23,464 nt of DNA from an uncultured bacterium. GTDB lineage: Bacteria; Cyanobacteriota; Vampirovibrionia; Gastranaerophilales; Gastranaerophilaceae. Made by a program: the position numbers and the translations under genes. The notes beneath the pieces were generated by a model, which worked only from the letters and a program-made list of their open reading frames with translations, did no database searches and was not told where the DNA came from. This document shows, piece by piece, positions 1 to 6,614 of this stretch. The stretch's first letter is position 1, and the number at the start of each line of letters is the position of its first letter. The DNA lies in contig URPS01000037.1 in assembly GCA_900549855.1 (NCBI GenBank), positions 1 to 23,464 on the forward strand, given 5' to 3'.

Positions 1-46
1 CCCCACCCGAATTTCTAAACTCACTAACGTTCGTTAACAAATTCTA

Positions 47-97
47 CCCTCCCCCTATAAAGGGAGGGGATGCGCCATGCCTGTAGTTATAACTACA
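47..97. terminator. Paired hairpins downstream of the glutamate-cysteine ligase gene
   Basis: Two stem-loops lie just past the stop of the minus-strand ligase gene. One is a perfect 16-base palindrome, TGTAGTTATAACTACA (82-97). The other has arms CCCTCCC (47-53) and GGGAGGG (62-68). Neither is followed by a strong U-tract, so termination is only likely. The G/C-rich hairpin resembles the dispersed CCCTCTCC/GGAGAGGG repeats at 1481 and 23412 and may be a diverged member of that family. Confidence 0.4.
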
Positions 98-104
98 AAC
101 TGTT

Positions 105-1364
105 TTACATCTCACAAGGAATTTTGTTTTTCTTAAGCATTGCGATAAGCGGTTCTAAAAATTTTTCTTCGTCTTCACATTGATTTTTTAAAGAATAATA
201 AGCAATCTCAACAAGTTCTTTGCAAATATTCAAAATAGGATGTTTGCGCAATTTAGAAGCTGTCGCATTTTTCGCAACATTATATCTTAGTTCATTAATC
301 TCATTATATGAATATTTAAGCAACATATTGCTAACTTCTTCCATTGCAGAAGGGTTGTACATAATTCCTTTATATACAGCTGGAATAGCGTATTCCAGAC
401 CTTGACCTACGCAGTCATGATTTCTAATTTCTAAAAAGTTTCTTAACCTGACTTCCGGAAAATATAAGTTTGAATGCAATTGCCAATCTTCAATATTGGC
501 ATCAAAGCCTTCAAAACCTTTGTCCATAAATTGTCTGAAAGTCATTCTGCCATTGATATTGACCGTTTTATCTTCTCGATTAATAAATATCATCGGTGTG
601 TCAAGCAGAATTTCTACGTAATCTTTAAAACACATACCGTCCTGAAATTTTGTTGCAAAACCACATCTTTCGTTATCAGTATTAAGCCATGCTAATGCCC
701 TAAAAGATTTGTATCCGGTATCGACACCGCCTCTGATTTTTGAATTCGCAAACATGGCTGTCATAAATGGCATCATTAAATTTGCAAGCCTAAATTTCTT
801 CATTGCATCTTCTTCTGACTTGTAATCAATTCCGACCTGAATTCCCGCCGTTTCTCTCATCATAACGTCGGATAAAATTCCCCAAAGATAATTCGCCATA
901 ATATGATATCTGCGTTTTGGCAAAAGTTTAATATTTTTGTAGGTTGTTGTAGGAGATACCCCTTTGTTAATAAGTTCAATACCGAATTTATCCAATACCG
1001 GAAGAAATTCAGAATCAAGATTTTCAACCTTCTTTTTTAAATCGCTTATAAGTTCTTGCGGTTCAATACTGTATTCGACTTGACACCCAGGTTCAAGAGT
1101 TATTGTATCGTGAATCTTTTTTAATCCAATTATATTTGTATTATCAAGAATATAATCCCAGTTTTCATTTTTTGCAAATTCTCTTAAAGCTTCACAAATT
1201 CCGTATTCGCCATCATACGGAGCAACTTTTTTAGTTGTCTTTACAAGTGGAATTCTCTCATACTCAAAACCGATTTTTTGAGTAGTTTTGCAACCGAGCA
1301 CAAACTCATCCAAAAGCTGATTGTACTCTAAATGTTCTTTTTCTTTGGTGTCACAATAATTCAC
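105..1364 (-). CDS. gshA: Glutamate-cysteine ligase, GCS2 family (419 aa)
   Basis: The protein resembles the GCS2 (plant / cyanobacterial / alphaproteobacterial) type of glutamate-cysteine ligase, which joins glutamate and cysteine to gamma-glutamylcysteine, the first step to glutathione or related thiols, in the cytoplasm. Family-like motifs are GFEYERIPL (residues 32-40), TLEPGCQVEYS (89-99), a basic stretch before the core helix (KRRYHIMANY, 150-159) and MMRETAGIQVGIDY (168-181). Length is usual for the family. The start is GTG at 1364, chosen because AAGGAG lies six bases upstream (plus positions 1371-1376) and a TATAAT box lies above that. No glutathione synthetase gene is beside it, so the final product (glutathione, gamma-glutamylcysteine or another thiol) cannot be read from context. 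A related carboxylate-amine ligase with another acceptor is possible. Confidence 0.85.
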   Translation of the reverse strand: MNYCDTKEKEHLEYNQLLDEFVLGCKTTQKIGFEYERIPLVKTTKKVAPYDGEYGICEALREFAKNENWDYILDNTNIIGLKKIHDTITLEPGCQVEYSIEPQELISDLKKKVENLDSEFLPVLDKFGIELINKGVSPTTTYKNIKLLPKRRYHIMANYLWGILSDVMMRETAGIQVGIDYKSEEDAMKKFRLANLMMPFMTAMFANSKIRGGVDTGYKSFRALAWLNTDNERCGFATKFQDGMCFKDYVEILLDTPMIFINREDKTVNINGRMTFRQFMDKGFEGFDANIEDWQLHSNLYFPEVRLRNFLEIRNHDCVGQGLEYAIPAVYKGIMYNPSAMEEVSNMLLKYSYNEINELRYNVAKNATASKLRKHPILNICKELVEIAYYSLKNQCEDEEKFLEPLIAMLKKNKIPCEM

Positions 1365-1370
1365 GATATT

Positions 1371-1386
1371 CTCCTTTTTTATTATA
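1371..1386 (-). promoter_or_regulatory. Promoter -10 box and ribosome binding site of the ligase gene
   Basis: On the minus strand a TATAAT box (plus 1381-1386) precedes AAGGAG (plus 1371-1376), which is six bases before the GTG start at 1364. I see no convincing -35 box. The Shine-Dalgarno decides the GTG start. Confidence 0.5.
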
Positions 1387-1480
1387 TATGAAATAAGAGT
1401 TGATAGTGGAAAGATGGGTTAACAATTTTGTGTTTGTGACATAAATATTTTTTATATATGACTTGTCATATATGCTAGTT

Positions 1481-1520
1481 TCTACCTCACCCTAACCCTC
1501 TCCTGCTAGGAGAGGGAATG
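1481..1520. repeat. Dispersed hairpin repeat CCCTCTCCT-gct-AGGAGAGGG, copy 1
   Basis: A 40-base element with a perfect nine-base stem (1496-1504 and 1508-1516) and a three-base loop. It is nearly identical to 23412-23451, differing at one base (ccctaaccc versus ccctagccc). It lies in the 295-base spacer between the divergent ligase and rsmA genes. Confidence 0.8.
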
Positions 1521-1659
1521 CACCAAATTGATTTTAATAACTACACACCGATATCCCTATGCCTCTCCGCATCTAAGCCTCAATACATCTTTCATGTATT
1601 TTTATTTTAAATTAAGATTGATATTTTAACATTTCCCTGTTTGTACTATTATAAATATC

Positions 1660-2496
1660 ATGATGGACTATTTACAACGAGCAAAGTTCTTTAGAACTAA
1701 AAAAAGATTAGGTCAAAATTTTTTGGTAAATCCGGATGTAATTGCGGATATCATTGATTTTGCACAAATAACAAAAGACGATGTTGTTTTAGAAATCGGT
1801 CCCGGAGTTGGGTTCGTAACCGAACAATTGGTAAAGCATGCCAAGAAAGTTATTGCTATTGAACTTGATGAAGAAGCTATCAAAGAACTTGAGAAGCTTG
1901 ATTGCGATAATTTGCAGATTATTCATAACGATATTTTGAAAACGGATTTGTCTGATTTATGTGAAGAAAAAATCAAAGTTGTTGCAAATATTCCATATTA
2001 CATAACTTCTCCGATTATTGCGCATTTGTTGGGCGAAATTGATGATTTGGAGAACAAAAACAGAAATAAAATTGTTGATATAATTTTGATGGTTCAAGAA
2101 GAAGTTGCAAGAAGAATTGTGGCAACAGAAAACAGTGCCTCTAAACAATATGGACTTTTAACAATACTTTCCCAATTCTGGGCAGATTGTTCAATTATCA
2201 GGTTAGTCGGCAGACGTTCTTTTTATCCTGCGCCGAAAGTTAATTCTGCACTTGTATCTTTGAAAGTTAGAAAAGAACCACTTTTAAAATTGAGTGATTA
2301 TAAGCATTTTAGAAAAACCATCAAAGCTGCGTTTTCTCAAAGAAGAAAAACTCTAAAGAACTGTCTTGTTGGTGCTGGTTTTGATAAAGAAAAAGTTGCT
2401 CATGTGATTTCTCAAATGAATTTGGATGAAAATATTCGTGGCGAAAAACTTTCTATAGCGCAATTTGGAGAGCTATCAGAATTATTAAAAGCATAA
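1660..2496 (+). CDS. rsmA: 16S rRNA (adenine(1518)-N6/adenine(1519)-N6)-dimethyltransferase RsmA (KsgA)
   Basis: RsmA dimethylates two adjacent adenines in the 3'-terminal hairpin of 16S rRNA late in small-subunit assembly, using S-adenosylmethionine. Visible motifs are RLGQNFLVN (residues 16-24), the SAM-binding motif VLEIGPGVG (43-51), the acidic strand end IAIELDEEA (66-74), and the catalytic NIPYYITSP (110-118). The C-terminal helical domain contains AFSQRRKTL, typical of the family. At 278 residues it has normal length. Two adjacent ATGs (1660 and 1663) are possible and there is no Shine-Dalgarno. A TATTAT box at 1647-1652 and TATAAA at 1650-1655 end seven bases before the first and second ATG respectively, suggesting a leaderless message. 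The phosphatase gene follows after 13 bases. Confidence 0.95.
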   Translation: MMDYLQRAKFFRTKKRLGQNFLVNPDVIADIIDFAQITKDDVVLEIGPGVGFVTEQLVKHAKKVIAIELDEEAIKELEKLDCDNLQIIHNDILKTDLSDLCEEKIKVVANIPYYITSPIIAHLLGEIDDLENKNRNKIVDIILMVQEEVARRIVATENSASKQYGLLTILSQFWADCSIIRLVGRRSFYPAPKVNSALVSLKVRKEPLLKLSDYKHFRKTIKAAFSQRRKTLKNCLVGAGFDKEKVAHVISQMNLDENIRGEKLSIAQFGELSELLKA

Positions 2497-2509
2497 TAAG
2501 GATTTAGGC

Positions 2510-3139
2510 ATGCCAAGATATATAGCGATTACAGATATTCACGGAGAACTTAAAAAACTGGAAAGCGTTTTATCTCAGATAGAAACACGTCCGGACGATA
2601 TTTTTGTTTTTATGGGTGATTATATAGATAGAGGACCGGATTCAAGGGGAGTTGTTGATAAAGTTTTAGAAGTAGGTGAAACACACAAAGCAATTTATCT
2701 TATGGGGTCACACGAATATGCACTTTTACATGCCAAGCAGGATGATTATTATCAGTTTTTATTTGATAATTATGGCGGCCCTGCAACGGTTAAAAGTTAT
2801 GGAAGTTTTGAAAATATTTTTAAAGTCCATGGTGATTTTTACAGAAATTTGAAGTTTTATTATTTAACCGATAAATATTTGTTTGTCCATGCCGGTATTA
2901 ATCCGGATTATTCTTTGGAAGAACAAGATGAAGTGGATTTGGTTTATATTAGAGGCAAGTTTATTTATTCAAAACATAAGTTGCCGCAAAAAATTATATT
3001 TGGTCACACAGAGTTTGACAAGCCTTATATTGATGAAGGCAAGATTTGTATTGATTTGGGCTGTGGTAAGTACCCGAATGCTCATTTGTGCGGCTTGATT
3101 TTAAATGAAGACGGAACAGAAGAGTTTGTTTATTCGTAA
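2510..3139 (+). CDS. Metallophosphoesterase, PPP (serine/threonine phosphatase-like) family
   Basis: A 209-residue calcineurin-like phosphoesterase of the bacterial PPP type, which removes phosphate from phosphoproteins or small phosphates using two metal ions. Metal and catalytic motifs are in order: DIHG (residues 9-12), GDYIDRG (36-42), GSHE (66-69), HAG (127-129) and FGHTEFD (164-170). The third motif is normally GNHD/E; the asparagine that bridges a metal is serine here, which may lower or alter activity. AAGGA precedes the ATG and the gene follows rsmA by 13 bases, so the two are probably co-transcribed. The substrate cannot be inferred; related proteins include the diadenosine-tetraphosphatase and PrpA/B-like enzymes. 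Confidence 0.85.
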   Translation: MPRYIAITDIHGELKKLESVLSQIETRPDDIFVFMGDYIDRGPDSRGVVDKVLEVGETHKAIYLMGSHEYALLHAKQDDYYQFLFDNYGGPATVKSYGSFENIFKVHGDFYRNLKFYYLTDKYLFVHAGINPDYSLEEQDEVDLVYIRGKFIYSKHKLPQKIIFGHTEFDKPYIDEGKICIDLGCGKYPNAHLCGLILNEDGTEEFVYS

Positions 3140-3189
3140 GAGAAAAATGAGGATTATTCCTCTGTTTCTATGTTTGTAGTCTAACGCTA

Positions 3190-3313
3190 CGCCATTACGA
3201 AGAACGATAGTGACGAAGTAATCCCGTTAGATGATAGCATCTGGATTGCCACGAAAATTATCAGAATTTTTCGTAAAACTACAAGCCAGAAATCTCAATT
3301 TTCTCGCAATGAC
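3190..3313. repeat. MITE-like palindromic element (GTCATTGCGA...GCAATCC type)
   Basis: Two arms face each other. The left arm starts GCCATTACGAAG and ends GAAGTAATCC (to about 3224). The right arm, read on the minus strand, starts GTCATTGCGAG (3313-3303) and ends GTGGCAATCC (about 3243). This end signature resembles non-autonomous intergenic repeats with GTCATTGCGAG ends reported in unrelated bacterial genomes. No transposase is nearby. The spacer from 3140 to 3814 holds no convincing gene. Confidence 0.55.
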
Positions 3314-3351
3314 AGCAAACTGGTAGATGAAAAAATATTGGTTTTAAAACA

Positions 3352-3386
3352 ACTTTCCACTTTCAATTTTCCATTTTCAACTTACG
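3352..3386. repeat. Period-7 repeat arm (aactttc / cactttc / aattttc / cattttc)
   Basis: Consecutive seven-base units AACTTTC, CACTTTC, AATTTTC, CATTTTC form one arm of a heptamer-built repeat. Its reverse complement closely matches 14831-14868, 11 kb away (shared GAAAGTGGAAAGTTG). No facing arm is present nearby. Confidence 0.6.
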
Positions 3387-3389
3387 AAA

Positions 3390-3660
3390 GCCGACCAAAT
3401 GTCTACGTGCGTAGCTCCAAATAATTGCGTCAATTCAGTAGTTTCACTGACGAGACGGAGTTGGTAAGTTTTAAGCAATCTTGTAGTTTTTATCAAGCAG
3501 CCGACCAAATGTCTACGTGCGTACCTTATAACCACATTTTTCTGGTAATCTCACCTCGAGGCGGAGCTTGTAATTCATAAACAAACTGGTAGTTTTTACC
3601 AAGCAGCCGACCAAATGTCTACGTGCGTAGCACCACATATAAGCCATTTGGCTGGTTTTA
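3390..3660. repeat. Tandem array of a 106-110 base unit with a conserved 24-base core, three copies
   Basis: The core begins GCCGACCAAATGTCTACG and occurs identically at 3390, 3500 and 3606, giving periods of 110 and 106 bases. Outside the core, copies 1 and 2 align over most of their length (for example GTAGTTTTTATCAAGCA versus GTAGTTTTTACCAAGCA, and ACGGAGTTGGTAA versus GCGGAGCTTGTAA). Copy 3 is degraded after about 50 bases. The core holds a short inverted repeat, CTACG-tg-CGTAG. Reading frames across the array are short and not shared between copies. Confidence 0.75.
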
Positions 3661-3679
3661 TTAAAATGTAACTCGTAAA

Positions 3680-3737
3680 GGTATACAAACCCACATATAA
3701 TCTGTATAATGAGTATACAATTAGATTGGTGTATACC
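3680..3737 (+). promoter_or_regulatory. Possible promoter and GTATAC operator sites upstream of the XRE gene
   Basis: The six-base palindrome GTATAC occurs at 3681-3686, 3713-3718 and 3731-3736. The outer copies sit in a longer imperfect inverted repeat, GGTATACAAACC facing TTGGTGTATACC. Between them are two TATAAT boxes (3696-3701 and 3705-3710), the second preceded by G/T-rich TCTG. Operator half-sites flanking a -10 box would suit repression by the XRE protein encoded just downstream; this is inference. Confidence 0.45.
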
Positions 3738-3814
3738 ATATTGGTAGAAAAATTTTACAGTACTAGTCCTTTTTGTGAGTTCATAAAAGCTGTAATAGCT
3801 CGTAGAATAGATAT

Positions 3815-4135
3815 ATGGGTAATTATAAAAAGAAGTTTGGCAAACACTTACAGGATTTGCGCAAGAAACGCAATTATACACAATGGAAGCTTGCAGAGAT
3901 TACGGGAATTGATTCTAAGTACTTAAGTAGATTAGAATCTGGTGCTTCGTCACCTTCTTTTGATATGTTAAAAAAACTTGCGGATGCTTTGGAAGTTAAT
4001 ATTGAGCTATTATTTAGATTTACTGATATCGAAACTCGTGATGAATTAGAAAGAGAAATTTGTAAGAAAATTAAAGCAGCCGGTGTTGAAGATTTAAAAT
4101 TAATTCTCAAGATTGTGAATGATGTAATTTTATAA
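3815..4135 (+). CDS. XRE-family helix-turn-helix transcriptional regulator (106 aa)
   Basis: A small Cro/CI-type DNA-binding protein. The HTH domain covers about residues 9-63, with RKKRNYTQWKLAEITGI and the recognition segment DSKYLSRLESGASSPSF, followed by MLKKLADALEV, all typical of the family. A short acidic/basic helical tail (residues 72-106, DELEREICKKIKAAG) probably mediates dimerisation. There is no Shine-Dalgarno; a TAGAAT box (3803-3808) ends six bases before the ATG, and a second promoter with GTATAC sites lies about 100 bases upstream. It precedes the histidine kinase gene by 52 bases on the same strand. Its target is unknown; autoregulation through the GTATAC sites is the simplest guess. 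Confidence 0.85.
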   Translation: MGNYKKKFGKHLQDLRKKRNYTQWKLAEITGIDSKYLSRLESGASSPSFDMLKKLADALEVNIELLFRFTDIETRDELEREICKKIKAAGVEDLKLILKIVNDVIL

Positions 4136-4172
4136 TTAATCTTTAATTCTCGTAGCATTTTAAACCCGTTTT

Positions 4173-4187
4173 TGTTATGATGTCGTT
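4173..4187 (+). promoter_or_regulatory. Extended -10 promoter for a leaderless histidine kinase message
   Basis: TGTTATGAT (4173-4181) is an extended -10 box. Only six bases separate it from the ATG at 4188 and no Shine-Dalgarno is present, so transcription is predicted to begin at or next to the start codon. Confidence 0.5.
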
Positions 4188-6200
4188 ATGACTAAGTTTT
4201 TGTTAATTAGTGAGGACAATGAAAAAGAGTGTATCTTAAGGGAGGTTTTTCCTACTGATGAGATAATTGTGTCTAGCGATAACACGATGATTTTTGATGT
4301 TCTAAAAGTGGAAGAACCTGATATTGTTATAGTTGATGGGGATGTGAATGGACTTGATTTAAAGCCGCTTTGCAGAAAAATTAAACAATATCCTGTAGTT
4401 ATAATTCTTATTTTAGGTGAAAAAGACCATACAAAAGATGTTATGCATAATGCAAACTTATTCATTAAAACTCCGATTGACAAGAAACTTTTGTTTGCAA
4501 CCGTTGATTCAAGCCTAAGAACTCGGCATGCATTGTTAAAGATGACAAAATCAAACCAAGAATTAGCAAGAAGTTTGTATCAGCTGAATGTTTTATACAA
4601 TACGAGTTCGCAACTAGCAGGTTCTTTAGATAAAGATAAACTTATCAAAATTATGATAGAAGGGATTGAAAAATCTTTAAACTTTGAACTCTCTTGTACT
4701 CTTATTTTCCGCTCAGAACGTGAGCCCGTTTTAATAATAAATTCGCTTTATAAAATTTCTGATAGACTTTTAGAAGCGCTTAAACTTCGAGCAATATTAA
4801 GTTACAAATCACTTCTTTCAGATCCACCTGTAGATATTAAAATAGGTAATTTGAAAATTGAAAAAAATATCAAACATAATATTCAAGAATATGATTTTTC
4901 TATTTTAAGATTTGATAATATGTTTGCGCCGATATCATTAAATGATGAATTTTTCGGGTTCACAGAAATTTATAGAGAAAAACCTTTTTCTACAGAGGAT
5001 GCAACTTGTTTTCAAACACTTGTTCAACAAGTGACTATTCCACTACAGAGTGCTTCTTTTACTCAAGAACTAAAAGCAACAAACAGAAAATTGCAAAAAT
5101 TAGAACGTTTGAAATCCGAGTTTATCTCAATTGTTTCTCACGAGCTTAGAACACCATTAACAGCGATAAAGAACGCAATGGATATTATATTGAGCGGTAA
5201 AGCCGGTGAGATGACTGAAAACATTGAGAAATTTGTTTCTATGGGTAAAAGAAATGCAATAAGACTTTCCGGTATTATTAATGATTTGTTGGATATTTCT
5301 AAAATCGAAGCCGGCAAGATGGATTTCAAATTTGAGCTTATTCATGTCGAGCCGGTTATTGAATACGTAAAAAATAATCTTATGGAAGTAGCGAAAGAAA
5401 AGAATTTGAGTATCAAATATACTCCATCCGGTGAGAATGTAGAAGTTTATGCGGATTCTAACAGGTTAGAGCAAGTGCTTACAAATCTTGTTTCTAATGC
5501 TATAAAATTTACACCTGATGCCGGAACGATTGAAATAACTTCCAAGGTTGTTAATGCAAGAGAATTACAATATGACCATTGTTTCGAGGATGATATTAAG
5601 AGGTTGCAGGGTAATTACTTGCAAGTTTGTGTGGAAGACCATGGTATCGGTATTGAAAGAAAAGATTTAAACCATGTGTTCGATAAGTTTGCACAAATAG
5701 AAAACTCTTTATCTCGAAAAGTTGGCGGTTCCGGTTTAGGTTTGCCGATTGCAAGACAATTAATGGAATCTCATAACGGTGCTATTTGGTGTGATAGTGA
5801 AATTAATAAGGGTTCGAAATTCTATTTTGTAATTCCTATTGCAAATGATAAGAGCAACTTTTTGATGATTAGAAAGCAGCTTGCGCAAAAAGCTCGTTCT
5901 AACGGTTCTACTATTGCAGTTATCAAGATTAAATCAACAAATGAAGTTATAGAAAACTTGCTAAGAGAAAATAATTTGTTAAACAAAACGTATATGACAA
6001 ATTCGCTTATAGAAAAAGAAGGTGCTATGACAACGCTGTCACTAATCTTAGTTGATGGTGACAAACCTTCTGCCGAATTTCTGAAAAAGAAAATTGATGC
6101 TGTAATCGAGCAAAATAAGAACTTATACGGTAAATGTGATATAATGTATTCATACGATATTGAAGGAGATACACATGAAAAAGATACTTATAGTGGATGA
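4188..6200 (+). CDS. Hybrid sensor histidine kinase with N-terminal receiver-like and GAF-like domains
   Basis: A 670-residue soluble kinase with no membrane segment. Domain order: a receiver-like domain (about 1-115; acidic SED at 8-10, acceptor Asp50 in IVIVD, Lys94 in IKTP); a coiled linker; a GAF-like sensor region (about 130-295); HisKA with SHELRTPL (His318); HATPase_c with NRLEQVLTNLVSNAIKF (424-440), VEDHGIGI (481-488) and GGSGLGLPIARQ (512-523); and a 110-residue C-terminal extension I cannot assign. The ATP-binding boxes are intact. The gene overlaps the downstream receiver gene by 26 bases, indicating translational coupling, so that receiver is the probable phosphate acceptor. The signal sensed is unknown. 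The C-terminal part has a strand-like segment LSLILVDGD that could be a remnant receiver or cyclase fold, but this is uncertain. Confidence 0.9.
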   Translation: MTKFLLISEDNEKECILREVFPTDEIIVSSDNTMIFDVLKVEEPDIVIVDGDVNGLDLKPLCRKIKQYPVVIILILGEKDHTKDVMHNANLFIKTPIDKKLLFATVDSSLRTRHALLKMTKSNQELARSLYQLNVLYNTSSQLAGSLDKDKLIKIMIEGIEKSLNFELSCTLIFRSEREPVLIINSLYKISDRLLEALKLRAILSYKSLLSDPPVDIKIGNLKIEKNIKHNIQEYDFSILRFDNMFAPISLNDEFFGFTEIYREKPFSTEDATCFQTLVQQVTIPLQSASFTQELKATNRKLQKLERLKSEFISIVSHELRTPLTAIKNAMDIILSGKAGEMTENIEKFVSMGKRNAIRLSGIINDLLDISKIEAGKMDFKFELIHVEPVIEYVKNNLMEVAKEKNLSIKYTPSGENVEVYADSNRLEQVLTNLVSNAIKFTPDAGTIEITSKVVNARELQYDHCFEDDIKRLQGNYLQVCVEDHGIGIERKDLNHVFDKFAQIENSLSRKVGGSGLGLPIARQLMESHNGAIWCDSEINKGSKFYFVIPIANDKSNFLMIRKQLAQKARSNGSTIAVIKIKSTNEVIENLLRENNLLNKTYMTNSLIEKEGAMTTLSLILVDGDKPSAEFLKKKIDAVIEQNKNLYGKCDIMYSYDIEGDTHEKDTYSG

Positions 6201-6537
6201 CGAACAAGACATCGTTGAAAGTCTTAAGTTTGTTCTGGAAGTTTCAGGTTACGTGTGTTATACAGCTTATAACGGCGAAGACGGACTAAGACTTGCAAAA
6301 GAACTTGTGCCGGATTTAATTATCCTTGATGTAATGATGCCAAAAATCAACGGATACAAGATAAGCAGACTTCTTAAGTATGATAACAAGTATAAAGATA
6401 TTCCGATAATTATGGTTACGGCTCGTTCTCAATTGGAAGACAAAATGATTGGGGAAGAAACGGGAGTCAATGAATATATTACTAAACCGTTCGAGTTGGA
6501 TGCGATTGTGAAGAAGGTAGAAGAATATTTAAAATAG
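6175..6537 (+). CDS. Single-domain response regulator (CheY-like, 120 aa)
   Basis: A lone receiver domain. Key residues are the acidic pair in VDDE (Asp8, Asp9), acceptor Asp52 in IILDVMMP, Thr82 in VTAR, and Lys104 in ITKPF. No output domain follows, so it acts by protein contact or as a phosphorelay intermediate. The ATG at 6175 is preferred over a TTG at 6160 because GAAGGAG lies seven bases upstream and the conserved beta-strand MKKILIVDD begins there. It starts within the 3' end of the kinase gene. The next gene, a GspE/PilB-like protein, begins 77 bases downstream; in type IV pilus and related systems such receivers contact motor or scaffold proteins, which makes that protein a plausible partner. 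Confidence 0.9.
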   Translation: MKKILIVDDEQDIVESLKFVLEVSGYVCYTAYNGEDGLRLAKELVPDLIILDVMMPKINGYKISRLLKYDNKYKDIPIIMVTARSQLEDKMIGEETGVNEYITKPFELDAIVKKVEEYLK

Positions 6538-6541
6538 GAGA

Positions 6542-6604
6542 GTGAACGGTGAAAAGTAAATAGTGAATGGCATTTCAATTCACAACTCACTTCTCACTAT
6601 TCAC
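6542..6604. repeat. Heptamer-built inverted repeat between receiver and ATPase-like genes
   Basis: The left arm (6542-6570) is made of seven-base units GTGAACG, GTGAAAA, GTAAATA, GTGAATG. The right arm (6577-6604) has units such as CTCACTT, CTCACTA, TTCAC. About 21 of 28 positions pair, giving a long imperfect hairpin with a six-base loop in the operon transcript. Confidence 0.7.
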
Positions 6605-6614
6605 AAAAAGAATA

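Noticed and set aside
3390..3660. The three identical 24-base cores as a CRISPR array.
   Set aside because: Spacing is 106-110 bases, the intervening sequences are homologous to each other instead of unique, there are only three copies and no cas gene is near.
3513..3881. A 122-codon minus-strand frame.
   Set aside because: It runs through the tandem repeat, the GTATAC sites and the start of the XRE gene, shows no family motif and lacks a ribosome binding site.
5868..6200. A GGDEF-like or second receiver domain at the C-terminus of the hybrid kinase.
   Set aside because: Only one strand-like segment (LSLILVDGD) recalls such folds; no signature motif is present.
6567..6614. An earlier ATG adding 16 residues to the GspE-like protein.
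   Set aside because: These codons translate the right arm and loop of the heptamer hairpin, have no Shine-Dalgarno, and are not part of the MshEN-type domain.
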